DNA of 64,000 nt from Acanthaster planci (GCF_001949145.1 NW_019091492.1:335640-399639); one strand, 5' to 3'; positions 22,770 through 34,824 are shown, counted from the stretch's first letter. Numbers and translations are program-made. The notes: generated by a model from the sequence alone, not told the origin.

Positions 22770-23168
22770 GTGATCAGTCATGGAAAAAGGAAAAGACTGG
22801 GTCAATCGAACTGCTCCGAAGTGCAATGATGTGTACGGTGTAGGTCCAGTGATTACAATTTTTTATACGAACATCTTAAGTGCCCAAAGAAGTCGTTTCA
22901 AAGTCAAAATCTGCCTTGGATAGTGGCCCCACGGTCTCGTTTGATCTTAACAATCCACTTTTTCCGCAGAATCGTGTTCTTTGAAAATTGATGAAAGCTT
23001 ATTTCTCGAGATGATCTTCGTTTATGGTTGCTACAACACGGCACTGAACAATGCTTCTGCATGTTCAGCAAACATGGCGCCGACATGTTCGCCCTACAGC
23101 ATCGTTTTCAGTCCTGATGTATAAAATTTGCATAAATATTCAGAAAGGCAGGTATTGTAAAAATGAAG

Positions 23169-23320
23169 AATGAATGTTTTATATTCGTGCAATGGTAATA
23201 ATTGTTTCATTCAGTGACAGATGAAATGTTCGATTCCAAGAGGCGAAGCTAAGTGGAAGGGAACACTTCGTCTGCCACCGAACGAAATTATTGTTACCAT
23301 TTCATTCAGAAACATTCATT
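23169..23320. mobile_element. Palindromic MITE, 152 bp
   Basis: Almost the whole element is an inverted repeat. The left arm (23169-23238, beginning AATGAATGTTT and containing AATGGTAATAATTGTTTCAT) pairs with the right arm (23253-23320) around a ~14-bp loop. Mismatches are spread along the arms. It is non-coding. This is the hairpin structure typical of small palindromic MITEs. Confidence 0.7.
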
Positions 23321-23865
23321 ATTTGTATAGCAAAAGTTAGAGTATGAAAATTTTGTAGAGAAAACGACGGCTTGTTATTTATTTTTAACAAATGTCTGGT
23401 TTCAATTAAAGAAAAGAACGTTTTGTGTTTGCCAAATTCACGAGATTAAAATAGGGCTACAAATGGGGGGGGGTGTAACCCCCCATCCCATTTGATGCAG
23501 GGGTGGATCATTAATCTCGTTCAATTTCGAAGTAAAGGGAAACAGAAACATGCGGAATTTGGCTTGGGGAAGTTTTGAACTTTCAAACAGTCAACTGTAT
23601 TAAATGTAGAGGAGAAAGTACAAAAACTCTTAAGTGCACTGCATGGGACGTTTCTTTAATCTTATTTGCAATGTTCGTTTGGCCAATTTTTAAGGGATTT
23701 TGTCCTATTTTACTATTTACACAAATATAAATCAGTTAAAGCGTGACGACATTCTAGAAAAACTTCGATGTTAAAGTCACTTTAATTTGCTAGAAGAAGT
23801 TTGCTTTGGGGGAGGGGAGCTGGAGTCTTATTAACTTTCAGTCGAAGCAGGTTTTCTGATGAAGG

Positions 23866-23904
23866 ACTCGAGTCGAATCACTGACTCGAATCATCACAAC
23901 TCTG
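23866..23904. mobile_element. Truncated copy of the CAGAGTTGT family
   Basis: CTCGAGTCGAATCACTGACT then ACAACTCTG matches the right end of the element at 10310-10620 (positions about 10582-10620) with few differences. Only this end is present, so it is a truncated or solo-end copy. Confidence 0.6.
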
Positions 23905-24493
23905 CATTTTAACACCAGTTTTTGAAAAACGGACGTGCTGTGAGGGTAAAGGCTCTTTGGAGTTAACCATACACTAGACCGGTGTAAGGTTTTTGTTTTT
24001 ACTTTTCTTCACTCTTTAAAGTGAGTTTCTAAATTTTCCACTATTGAAAAGGTCACCCCTGTGTAGAAGTGGGGATGTATCCTCTTCATCCTCTAGGTTT
24101 CAAACTAACACTCTTTCAGATACGCTGGTTCATAAAGGTAATCCCATCACAAATGCACTAAGTTGTAAGGATTTTCGTTTTATTTTGTTACTATTGTTAC
24201 TATTACGTTTTGTCAGGGGAGGGAATAATGTTTCCTAAGTCTTGAAGGAATGTAGGTCGATGCGTCCTTAAGCCTCCGCCGTCCGTGTGTGGGCGTGTGT
24301 GTTCTGCTGAAGGCGCCCTCAGAAAGTCGGTGAATTGAAGGTGAAATGTTTGCAGCCAGCATACTTACTTACTTGGTACTTGGTTAGTTTCCTGCTGAAA
24401 CGTCCTCTAGGGATCTTGACTAGATACGGGCGTACATAATAAAAATCTGGACTCGCAATGCCCTTAATCAGCTTATAGAGATCATTGAATCCA

Positions 24494-24616
24494 CTAGCGC
24501 CCATTTTACCAAGCCGAACACAAAGCTTGCCCGGCAATGCTCGCCTTTAGTTCTCCCTGGCATCAATAGAAGCAAGCAAACCCGCGCATTTGTATTCGGC
24601 TCGGTAAAATGGCCGC
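24494..24616. repeat. Inverted repeat, possible small MITE
   Basis: CCATTTTACCAAGCCGAACAC within 24501-24521 is nearly matched in inverted orientation at about 24592-24612 (CCATTTTACCGAGCCGAATAC in reverse). Weaker similarity extends on both sides. The enclosed ~70 bp are non-coding. Flanking duplication was not resolved. Confidence 0.45.
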
Positions 24617-24796
24617 TGGTTGGCTTCTATTTCATACAAAGGCGTTACAGGTCCAGGTTTTTTTTTACGTCCGTGCCGTCTGTGCACCTAAGATGACTAG
24701 CTAAAGTCACAGGGCGCCCTCTAAATGGATGAACTTTGCTCATCTTTTTAATTAAATTGTAAAAGTAACCCCCATTTTCTTTTTCTGCCCGATTTA

Positions 24797-24834
24797 AAAC
24801 AAACAAACAAAACAAACAAACAAACAAACAAAAA
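24797..24834. repeat. (AAAC)n microsatellite
   Basis: Interrupted AAAC/CAAA tetranucleotide tract. The minus-strand frame across it, with a repeated Leu-Phe-Cys-Leu-Phe-Val pattern, is a product of the repeat. Confidence 0.9.
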
Positions 24835-24857
24835 TTGAAGTAATTCCTAATTGACAA

Positions 24858-24934
24858 ATTAGTTAGTTAGTTAGTTAGTCAGTCAGTCAGTCAGTCAGTC
24901 AGTCAGTCAGTCAGTCAGTCAGTTAGTTAGTTAG
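24858..24934. repeat. (TTAG)n-(TCAG)n-(TTAG)n microsatellite
   Basis: TTAG units, then a longer TCAG block, then TTAG units again. The symmetrical arrangement indicates that a mutated TCAG unit expanded inside an older TTAG array. Confidence 0.92.
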
Positions 24935-25422
24935 CCACACCCCTCAGATAACTGTCTTGAATTCTGTATGTTTAGTTTTGTCTCAGGTTTTGTGCGTCCC
25001 GTGCCCATTCTGTTTGGACAGCATTATTGATATCTGTTCTAACTGAAATCAGTGGGCAGCATTCACAAGCTGTGCTGGCGCCATTCTAACGCAAATCCAG
25101 AGGTTCACCATAGTTTGTAAACATATGAAATGACAATTACAGTATTAACAGAAAGAGATGACATCCAGTAAAGTTATTTTGTGCATATCAGTTGTAATGC
25201 AGTTGGAAAAAGTACACTGACCCCCCTAAAAAATTTACAGATCCGCCCTGGCAATAGGTAAATTAAAACTAAATCTTCAACAATTTTACATAAAATACAA
25301 CTACTATACATCTCCCCATGCATTTCCCAATTATTTTGCAATTAAGCTTGATTTGGATTACTTCCAGTCATACAAAACCCATATATGGTTTTACAAAACT
25401 ATAATACCAAGAGTTCTGCGTT

Positions 25423-25665
25423 GGGCCCTTTTCCAATACTCGACTTGTGCTCCGTCGCAGGTTCGTTCCCAAAACCAATCCCCGATTGTGAGCCTAAGGC
25501 GTTTAAATTTAACTGGATTACTGTAATTTCTGGCTCTCTTGCATCTTATTTGATGTTTTGTGGCACTATTAGAATAGTTACTGCGCTTACAGCTTCAAAG
25601 TAATCTATTTAAAAACAGTTGAAGCCTGAGACGCAGCCGAAGTTGAGTATTGGAAAATGGCCTAG
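25423..25665. mobile_element. TIR element, about 243 bp
   Basis: Left end 25423-25461 (GGGCCCTTTTCCAATACTCG...) and right end 25625-25665 are inverted copies of about 38 bp with scattered mismatches; both contain TTTTCCAATACTC. The core between is non-coding. It sits only ~60 bp from the palindromic element at 25727. Confidence 0.65.
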
Positions 25666-25726
25666 GTTTCTGCGACAGATTGCCTTCCTCGTTATAGAAA
25701 AACGGGGGCGCTTTAAGCGTCACCGT

Positions 25727-25905
25727 CAATACGGGCGTTTCACAATAGTGCACCTCCAAGAGTTTGCAACGCGTTGGCCAGTCACAATGTGCGAAATTTT
25801 GTCGACTCAATGTGCGTTTGGAAAGGGTCGACAAATTTCGCGAGTTGTGATTTGCCGACGCGTTGCAAGCTCTTGGAGGCGCACTATTGTGAATCGCCCG
25901 TATTG
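25727..25905. mobile_element. Palindromic MITE, 179 bp
   Basis: The left arm, 25727-25806, and the right arm, 25827-25905, are inverted copies (about 80 bp each) around a 20-bp loop. Shared blocks include TTCACAATAGTGC, CTCCAAGAG, TTGCAACGCGT and GTCGAC at the inner edge. The arms are diverged but clearly complementary. A diverged half copy (loop plus right arm) occurs at 54757-54854, showing that this is a dispersed family. Overlapping frames of about 110 codons on both strands are shadows of the palindrome. Confidence 0.8.
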
Positions 25906-28529
25906 CAGAACAATATACAGTGTACATGTAAACTGCCATTGAACAAAAAGATCAATATCCTCACTTTAAGAAATACTAATAACGGTCCTGGGCATTTGAG
26001 AACGCATAAGATTTAAATTAGTTTCATTGTCTCTAATTTTCAAAGTAATTTAATCACTTTGGGGTGACAATTCCTTTCAGAGAAGATCACCTGTGAGGGA
26101 AGTAGGCCTAATGAAACAGTTTCCACTTTGAAAAGTGATGCATCCACTCCAGTGTAGAAGAGAGCACTCTCAGGGTCCAGTTTCAACAAAATTCCACAGA
26201 AATACAAGCGTCCTGTTCACGACTTCTATCTTACTTTTATTACCAAACACGCTAATGACAGAGTACGCCGAACATGCAAATCGTTATCTGGTCGGCGCAG
26301 ATTCAGATAGGCTATATTTTCTGGCATGTAAACTTCCACGCAGGTGTTACGGCGGGTTCACATTCATTACTCAGAGCTCAGACGGTAAAACCCATGAGAC
26401 CAAGAGTTGCAAATAACAGAAGACTCTAGCCAAGCGTCCTAAATTGTTTCCTCAAAGGGCACTTATCCGTTTTGTGTTTCTTTGTTTTAACTTTAACAGT
26501 GAAATTGTTTCATGTTTTAAGCGTTTCTTTCGTGTAACATTTTGCAAATTCGCGATAAACATGTCTTTGATAATGAAGAAAAATGGCATTTTCTTACCAC
26601 TATTTTAAAGGGATTTATTGGATTTCTGCGTACTTGTGAAACTCCATAGCACACTGCCGGTCATCTGTCAGTTTCCGATCTTTTTTATGCACACCGCGCA
26701 GATGCATGCACCATTATGGATTCCATCTCCCGTTACCCTCCTCACAAATCGCCAAACTGTAATAGCCCGGGGTAAACCATGCAGGAACACTTTCATCAAA
26801 TTAGATTATTACATACTGAAGGTCAGGTGCATTTTTTCCACACTCAAGGAATCAACAAAACAGGGCCAAACAAATTTAACCGAGGCATTCTGTGTTCTTT
26901 TTAGTTTTCCAATTATAGGGGATAAATAGGGAGCTTTACAAACCAACTAACCACGCCAGAAATTTCTCACAATGGCAGCGAGTCGATAAAAAGGCATGAG
27001 ACAGTAATATATATGACGAGTAACAAAGGAATGAATATTAACTTAAAAGGGGGCGGGTCAGTTTCTACGAAAATGCCGTACGCTCTGTCAAAGTCAATAA
27101 CTGCACAATTTGAAGGAGTGGATTTTAAAACCTCAAAAGACGGACAAATACGTCCTCGTATAAGGAGAATAAAAAGACAAGCAGCGGCCAGGTGGTGTGT
27201 CGATTGCGGTAAAGGATTGCCACAGCGTTAACACGCACTAAAGATGAGCGTCACCAGTTCGATCGCTCAATACGGTTCTACACGTAGTTTGTTACTCGGT
27301 TATATCCCGATGGAGGGTTTGTCTTCAAAATAAACCAGTCTCTTTCCTATAATTGAAAGTGATTTGTTACATACGTGTAATGTATCTTTTCCAAACATCT
27401 GAAACTTTTCCCATTCGTTGGCGACACCGTAGTTCGGAAAATTAGGTTTTGAAACGGCTAAAATCGCCCACCCTTTAGATTCTTTTATTAGGGGGGCGGG
27501 GGAGCTGATGCCTAATTATAGCACTGCTGTAACTACTGTTCAATATCTGGGCATTAAGACTTTGTAACAAATAAATTCAAAGTAAGGAAGATGTTTTGGC
27601 ATATTCAGTTCAGCTGATGTATGGATATCAAAATATATGTCATGGGGAACAATGAAATTTCCATGCACGTTTACATGTACGTTTCCATGCATGTATTCTC
27701 TAACTAGAAGGTAACGAAATTTACCTAAAAACAATAAGACTAGTACCACATAAACTCAACGAATTAGAAAACTGTGTGGCGTGGGTTGTTTACAAAGCCA
27801 CTTTCGGTACAAAATCCTCCAATTTTATCTGTATCAACACCATTCATACCATACCCAAGAGATAATTCCAATGGGGATCAGGTGCTTGTTTATTGTACGC
27901 CTTAATTGCTTAGGGCTTGCCGGGCGTTACATTATACATAATCAGTAACGAAATTTCTCCTATTCAACATGGGATAATTCTATTTGTTATGTCCTGAAGC
28001 GAAGTATATATTTCCCTTGTTCAGTGTGCTTTCCAAACGGACAAACGACCGGCAATGGCTTTGAATCGGCGACCTGTTGTTATTATACTGCTCTCGTTGT
28101 GCCAGAAATGATGGCAGTTCCTTACATTGAACATATATTTAGGAACGTATCTTTGCGGATGTCCTGACCTGCTGATTCACCTAGCTTCCATGAGGCTTTA
28201 GAAAGCACAGATCTTTCTTTCTGCTTAAAATGGTGCAGTGTCTTGCCGCATATAATCAACTCCCCGGTGAATTTTCTTTTTTTTTTCTTTTTTTTTTTGA
28301 ATGGCCGTGAATAATGCTCTTAAGAAATGTATCAATAGCCAACCAAGCGCGTCGCACGCAGCTATGAATAGCCAAGAATAGCAAAGAAGGGGTTTTACGA
28401 GGATAGATTTTTCCACCCTTTTTGTTCTCTTTTCTGATGAAAGCAACACATGGCTTTTCAGAGTTACTCGTGTGCACTGTCCGCCTTCAAATTGAAAATA
28501 ATTCGAATCATTCACACAAAGCGGTGAGT
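25906..28529. other. Intergenic, no gene seen
   Basis: Unique-looking sequence with short open frames and no recognised family. A poly-pyrimidine tract lies at about 28265-28300. It is the far 3' flank of the SoxB2 gene. Confidence 0.35.
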
Positions 28530-28720
28530 GCAGAGTGGCTGTGAATGGATATCGATGGGGGCTTTGGAGGAGTTATCCCGGCACGTTGAGCGACAGAATG
28601 GAGCGAGACTGGCCAGCCATCCACTACAATTCACTTTCCACTAAATATCTATTCAAGGCTCTCCCAGGAGTGGTAACTGGACAATTGTATGAATAGAGGG
28701 TGGACAATAGGTCCATGTAC
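28530..28720. promoter_or_regulatory. Candidate enhancer with Sox-like sites
   Basis: A non-coding, compositionally balanced block in the 3' flank of SoxB2. ACAATTGT (28681-28688) is a head-to-head pair of Sox core ACAAT motifs. Two more ACAAT cores lie at about 28625 and 28705. Sox proteins bind ACAAT-type cores, so feedback from the gene itself is possible. This is inference; such short motifs also occur by chance. Confidence 0.25.
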
Positions 28721-30727
28721 GGATTAGAACCACTGAATTGCAATTAGCATTTGTAAAGACACACCATGTTTCCTTTTTGCTTAGCTGGTGTAGCACTGGC
28801 AAGTGGTGGTGGACCTAGATGCCTATGGAATTATTTCATCTTTTCCCTCGTCAGGTGATTTTTTGTTATTAGAAATGCTGGGGTTTTCTTTCTTTCTTTC
28901 ATTTTTTGCATGTCCCTAAAATATAACTATTAATACTTAAGAAGACAGCTTTTGTTTACTTTTCATTGCATCAGATGTATGCGCCAGAAAAGAAATAAAA
29001 TTTAGAAAAAGCAAAATAATGACAATCGGGACACATCGCTAGAAGATTCATTTCTGTTTAAGGGTAGTTGCGAACATTCCATACACCTATGCTTTCTATG
29101 CACCTACAAAATACTTAAGTCTGAATCACCCTTCATCTTTTTCACTCTGGGACGGAAGAAAATTCCTGAAAGGGCAAAACTGTACTGACTTGTGGTTTTA
29201 GCCCTCTCAAACCCCTACCTTTTCTGGATAGCCTTGGAACTTGTTTTCGACGAACCTTGCAGGGAGATCTGTCCGATCATTCGGCTTTTGTTATTTGTAT
29301 AATGTGGCGTTTTGAGAACAGACTGTGGAATGCAACAGCAGCTTAACACTAACAGAAGCTGTTTCGTTAAACGACTTCAGTGAATACGCTTTCTTTGCAT
29401 CACTTTTAAGAGTACGTTTTTGAAAAAAGCCTCATAATCCACCCTTGTGTGTTTAAATTTAAAAAAACCGGATTTTTAACTTTGGAATTTTAAAATTTTG
29501 ATCATTGTCGCACCTGTAGAGCACATCTAATTTCGTTTCATGAACAACATCGCCATGCATTTTTGGATGTAAAATAATTTAACCGAGGAACCTTTCCACA
29601 CTATAATATATACTTTTTTTGTGAACAGTGAAGAAATCTTGGAATGATCAAACCCACACGTGAAGCTCAGCTATGAGTGTAGGACGGCCCGAGGTTTGTT
29701 CACGAATCCGTCACCGTTGTGGGTCCGCCGGTAACAGAAAACCCGGTCAGACGCCGAAGATCGTTTTCATGTGTACCTTGTAAGTTGTATTCCATGTGAA
29801 CGTGTAATTATCTATACACACATACACCAGTGTTCTTATTCTTCAACCCCATTGCATGTAATTGTTTCTTGAAGTTAAACTGGACATGAAGCAGAGTAGA
29901 AACCGTGCTTTAAATTGCAGCATTTGTCTTGAGATTAGAAACAAAGCAAAGCTGAGTCAAGAAAGAAAACAAATTGTAAAATTTTGCTGTGATGTGGAAT
30001 TCAATACAAAAAAAATATTATGCATGCTAGTCAAATATTTGCGTGTCGATTTTTCAGCGATTCAAATCACATAGGTATGCGTAAATATTTTTTTTCAAGA
30101 TCCGACTTTGTCTCATGACGAGTGGCCAATTAAAGACTGAACTTGCTCAGCATGATAGATGTTAATTCGACCGGAGACCAAAAACATTTTTGTAGAAGTG
30201 CATGGTAATTTATTAAAAGACAGATCTCCATCAAGTCACTCGTAATGTCGACAGTTTGGAATCAGAAAACGCGCCAACGCCATTGAAATTCAGTAAATGG
30301 GCTCTTCAGCTATCAATCAGTCCTTTCATTTCCTTCATAATAGCCCGACGCATCACGTTTTTGTTTAGCTCTTTTTTTCGTGCCATACCATGCCCCCGTG
30401 TCAGTGGCATTCAAAACTTCTGCATCTCGAAAGAGAAACATTTAATTGATTTGTGTGGCCCTTCTTGGAGGTCAAACATGGTGTTTCAACGAGGTCAAAC
30501 GAGTGTTAAAGCTAGGTAAATGCATGTATAATTGTCCTGAAATCAGAAGTGTGGTGCTATTTTCATGCTTTTTTTCGACACGCTCACGCTTGTGGCATTT
30601 CCAGCGTTCTTTCCTCGACTGTCCTTTCCTTCCTTACAATCGATGGCGAGCTGGGTATTTTGGTAGCGTGTTTAGCTTCCGCCCTATTGACAACGCAGCC
30701 AGTTCTCTTCGCAAATCCGGCAGGGAT
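28721..30727. other. Intergenic, no gene seen
   Basis: 3' flank of SoxB2. Open frames of up to 103 codons (30256-30757) overlap each other in different frames and show no recognised family. Confidence 0.35.
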
Positions 30728-30862
30728 TTCCATTGTTGGTTCTGCAAACTTCAATAGCTAGCCCATTCATGGTATCACAATGGCCACACCTAACTATTCA
30801 CGCCGGTCTATTCACAGCGGTTTAGTCTTGTTTACTCCCGCCAAGGCCGGCCCATTCACCGC
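30728..30862. promoter_or_regulatory. Candidate enhancer: Sox sites and ATTCAC repeats
   Basis: CCATTGTTGG (30730-30739) and CACAATGG (30776-30783) are Sox-type sites in opposite orientation. Four YATTCAY motifs follow, at 30763, 30794, 30808 and 30852; the middle two are identical CTATTCAC spaced 14 bp apart. The block is non-coding and lies 3 kb downstream of SoxB2. Reading it as an enhancer is inference. Confidence 0.3.
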
Positions 30863-32310
30863 TGAATACATCCTTCAGGCAATCATTATCATGCATATTA
30901 CCAAGCATTAACCCTCTTTTGTCCGCATGCCTTAAACCCCTTTCGGATAAAAATTGCATCTTGCAATCTGCTTTTCATCTATTTATTTATGTCATAAGTG
31001 CCTTTTCAATCCCTATGTGGTTTTTCTTCGACTGTGATGTGCACCTTCGTTGTTATTTTTTTCTTATATGATCAATCATGGTTCACGGGATAGCAAGACC
31101 CTTGCTGTACCCCTATAAATGTTGGATACAGATGACTTGACCATTCACAGATCTGCACTACTGCTGGCCCCTTTTTGTTATGAAAGAATAGTCGCTGAAC
31201 ACAAAGGGCAGCATGGAACAGGAAAACAAGTTTTTAAGCTTTTCCTTTCTCTTGAACCAAAACTATGGCATGCAGTTTAAGCCTGATGTGTTTAGAGGAA
31301 AAAAGCAATCCTTTTCTACGTGGGACAATCCAATAGAACTGGACAGTGTAACTTTATGTACTTATTCAACAGGCTCTTCTTTCCCACGATAGTGTAAAAC
31401 TTGTAAAAAAAATACAGGGTCTGGCATTTCTACTCAGCAAAATGTTTCTGACACTCAACAATTCTACCCTCAGGAACATATTTAGTTAAATTTCAATTCT
31501 GAATACAGGTTGCTGCTGGGGTATAAAAAACAACTTTCCCCCCAGCACCATGTTGAAGAAAACCATTTTGATAACACTTGGGGAACAGCGCGTGTAACGC
31601 GCATCTCATAATGATTCTCTCTTTACAAACATGGTGGTCACAGCAAATGCAAGATAACTTGCCTTAGCAATATTGAGACATACTGCTACAAGTATTAGGA
31701 AAATCAAGCACAAATAATACATTCAATATCAGAGTTTTAGCTCGTCAAATTGATGTTTTATACAAGCTACATGTACATCTTTTCAGTACAGAAACAGACC
31801 CTACTCATTTTTAATTGCTGTTTGGAAATATTTGAATGGAGAAGTTTGAATCTTAATATGCTAAAATAATTGAATTGTTTTTCTCAAATATTAGACGCCT
31901 AATAACTGCAACTTCACGACAGATCCCAACAAATATTAACGACGGATACATCAAATACAAACAGTAAATTACAAACAGTAACGTTGTCCTCTTATGTTGA
32001 TTTTTTTATAATCCTCTTCATTCTCCCTGCAATTATCAAACACAAATGACTTAACGAGTGAAGAATCACGGGACGATACCAATGGATAAAATAGCTCAAT
32101 ATAAACGTTGTTTGAAAAGTTGGATTAAACAGTACTCTGGAAAAGAGAAACATGGTAGTTTCGCCATGAAGTATCTCTTACAGAAAAAAAAATTCATGCT
32201 GATGACAATTGCTTTTAAATGTCAGGGCTCAAGTTTTACACCTCGGTGTATCAATGAAGTTTATGTCATCAGTACAAATATATACAAAAGAAGCGAGAAA
32301 TCCAAAGAAA
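30863..32310. other. Intergenic, SoxB2 far 3' flank
   Basis: AT-rich unique sequence. A 100-codon lysine-rich plus-strand frame at 32058-32360 has no recognised family and overlaps the candidate SoxB2 poly(A) site on the other strand. Confidence 0.35.
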
Positions 32311-32316
32311 TTTATT
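32311..32316 (-). terminator. Possible SoxB2 poly(A) signal
   Basis: AATAAA on the minus strand. It is the first canonical hexamer I find downstream of the SoxB2 stop and would give a 3' UTR of about 1.5 kb. An ATTAAA variant at 33162-33167 would give a shorter one. Confidence 0.3.
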
Positions 32317-33841
32317 TCCAAAAACCAGGGATGCCTGTGAGTGTCAGTGCAGAGCAATGAGATCACGACTCAAGAGGATGAAACGCTGTTGGCTGTTTAG
32401 ACATTTCATTAACTAAAACATCTTGGCAGTGAATGTCGGGTGTAGAAAACCAAGCTAGGCAAAACTGAAATAAATGGGTTTTGATAGGTACTGGTACCGT
32501 TTTGCTTCAAAATGGTTTGAAGACGTCAGAAGTACAGCAAAATAATCACATCAATGAAGTGAGTGGAAGATATCTTCTCTTCTTTGTTGAACATATTAAT
32601 TAAAATAAATGAATTCAACATTTCAATGAATACTTCTTCCTGTATTGGTAAGATATGACCATGTAACTGTTGATAGATCGATTTAAAAAGTGCATTTTTT
32701 TAAGTAAAAGTGAAAAACCCAAAGCTTGATTAATAACAAAACAAATTCTCACTGCATCGAGTAACTTTATATTTAAAAAGTACACATCAAGAGCAGTACC
32801 TACTTCCATACTGTTATTTTAACAATGCAGTTTTTTTGCGACACTAGGTCTATGTAAAAACCTTTATGGTTCACTTTTGAAATACGTATCTTTTCCAAAG
32901 ATGCCCAGAATACCATACAGTTTGACTTCACTGGCGGTGAATTAAGTTAAATCCCATTTTCAAATAGCTACGGTGGTTAGTTTACATTACCAATATAATT
33001 TTGTTTCATCAATGATGTGTTGATCAGAGTCAAACTCTCTTATCACTTATATTTGAGCATTCTTTACTTTGAAAATGGTGTTATGTATGGCACCACATAC
33101 AGTGATGCACCAATGTCCTATGATAATCCTATTTCTGATCTTGGTTCTGAAAATGCACAAGTTTAATATTTTTCTGAACTCAGATGTATGCAATATATTT
33201 CAGTGCTTAAATTCTTATTTCAGAGTGTGTACTTTTTCGAAAATCTGCAGTGAAGATTAAATAAGAAATATACTGCATACACAACAGTTCTGAAACATCA
33301 ATTTTAGCGTAGTTTTTCCTGAATGCTAAGGATTTACATAATGTACACAGAATAATTGCTTTCTTATGGGCAATATCGTCAACACTGGTACCTTAAATAG
33401 TTTAGTACTTCTGTTCCACACTGGTAAGTTAAAACTTGATTCATCACAACAATTATGTCAAAATTGATTGCAATAACGTTGAAAGAGCTCATAAAAAAGC
33501 TCTTTGGTTAAAATAGGTGTTCAAATACTTCTGCTGAAAATCACAAACATAATATGATAAGAATAGAACATTTCGGAGATACATGGTATAGATCAAATTA
33601 TTTACAAACATCTTTTTAGTCTCTAGTTCGTCAACTTGGTTCACCGATGCACGAAACAAATTCAAAATAGTTTTCTAACAGAGTTTAACATTACGTAGTC
33701 AGGTAGTACATCATTTAAGTACAGTGTTATCACTAGCTCGCAATGCCAGTTCGTCGATTATTCTTTTTTACTGCCCACAGTCAGTAAGCGTCGAAAAGTT
33801 ATTCAATGTACAAAACTAAAAAGGTTCGACTAAACCGCGCC

Positions 33842-34618
33842 TTATATTGCAGCAGTGTGTCTCGTAGGTACGGGCACGGTGGGCCGAATTGCAGGGTGAG
33901 CAGGCCCGTATGGTTCCATGTCAGGTTTGACGAGAATGTAGGCGACTGGTCGTTGAATATCAGGACTACCGGGCCATCCGTACGGCATCATGTACTGCGA
34001 CTGACTATGTACACCGTGTGCGTGTGGCGGGATCGGGCTGGAGGCACCAGGGGGGAGCTTCCCGAATGCACTACTCGGCAGCGTAGGTGGGTACATGTAG
34101 GGCGACAGATGCGACGGGTACAGTGCACCGGCCGCCGCTGCCATCTCGGCCGCTCGCATGGACGGAGATGAATCAAGCTTGACACCGTTATGGTGGTCGA
34201 GGATCTGGTAGGGATGGGTCGACAAACTGGACGGCAGGTACGACCGCATTTTTTCTGCCGAGATGTGATCGCTGACGGATGTGGTAACAGGTCCGTATGA
34301 ACTTGTACTTGGCACGCAGGGGATTGGGAATGCATACCGGTCTTTCTTCATCATGTTTTTCGGCTTTCTTCGAGGCCGGTACTTGTAGTCGGGGTGCTCC
34401 TTCATATGAAGAGCTCTCAGACGCTTAGCCTCGTCAATGAATGGTCGTTTTTCCTCCTCTGAAAGTAACTTCCAGTCTCCGCCAAGTCGTTTACTGATTT
34501 CGGAGTTGTGCATCTTGGGATTCTCCTGAGCCATCTTACGGCGCTGGCCTCGGGACCACACCATGAAGGCGTTCATGGGCCGCTTGACATGCTCGTTGGC
34601 TTTGGCTAAACCATCCAT
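33842..34618 (-). CDS. SoxB2: SoxB2 (Sox14/21-type) HMG-box transcription factor
   Basis: A 258-residue protein in a single exon, as is usual for SoxB genes and about the length of vertebrate SOX14/SOX21 (240-276). The HMG box spans residues about 10-88. It opens with [19 protein letters not shown] and ends in [13 protein letters not shown]; it contains the Asn-Ala-Phe-Met-Val-Trp DNA-intercalating segment and basic residues at both ends for nuclear import. Immediately after it, [11 protein letters not shown] matches the SoxB2 extension. An [12 protein letters not shown] stretch follows, and near the C-terminus YMMPYGWPG...PVAYIL corresponds to the LQPPxAYIL motif of SOX14/21, which sets it apart from SoxB1. 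SoxB2 proteins generally act as repressors in neural development. The ATG at 34616-34618 is the first in frame; a GTG two codons earlier is not a credible start. Oddity: Gly-Gly-Asp at residues 46-48, where most SoxB boxes have Gly-Ala-Glu. Antisense and shifted frames over this locus are shadows. Confidence 0.96.
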   Translation of the reverse strand: MDGLAKANEHVKRPMNAFMVWSRGQRRKMAQENPKMHNSEISKRLGGDWKLLSEEEKRPFIDEAKRLRALHMKEHPDYKYRPRRKPKNMMKKDRYAFPIPCVPSTSSYGPVTTSVSDHISAEKMRSYLPSSLSTHPYQILDHHNGVKLDSSPSMRAAEMAAAAGALYPSHLSPYMYPPTLPSSAFGKLPPGASSPIPPHAHGVHSQSQYMMPYGWPGSPDIQRPVAYILVKPDMEPYGPAHPAIRPTVPVPTRHTAAI

Positions 34619-34824
34619 GGCCACCCGCAGAAACAGTTAATGTGGATGACGATTGAAGAATAGAACTGAATGTGATCACTTACAATTTCGTTTTTAATGA
34701 AAGAAGTTACTTTCAAAGACTCTCTATTAAACTGAATATTTCGGAGCTTGCTTCCCCCGCGTCCAACTCCTCTGGTGTCTTTCACAAATGCTGCGGTTAA
34801 ATCCGTCATGCAACCACTAGACAT
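34606..34824 (-). other. Overlapping upstream open frame before SoxB2
   Basis: A 72-codon frame whose ATG lies 206 bp upstream of the SoxB2 ATG and whose stop falls just inside the SoxB2 coding start, in another frame. If the mRNA starts upstream of 34824, this would act as an overlapping uORF that reduces SoxB2 translation. No protein family is recognised, so an encoded functional peptide is doubtful. Confidence 0.3.

Noticed and set aside
10980-24720. Recurrent GCGCCCTCT-like motif (about 10999, 17088, 18066, 24713)
   Set aside because: Only the short motif is shared, not the flanking sequence, so it could not be supported as one repeat family by eye.
25595-26016. Overlapping 80-114-codon frames on both strands
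   Set aside because: They arise from the palindromic MITE at 25727-25905; similar peptides at 54.8 kb are the same DNA repeat.
33806-34335. Open frames of 115-121 codons overlapping SoxB2 on the other strand or in another frame
   Set aside because: They lie wholly on the SoxB2 coding sequence, have Arg/Thr/Pro-rich shadow composition and no recognisable domain.
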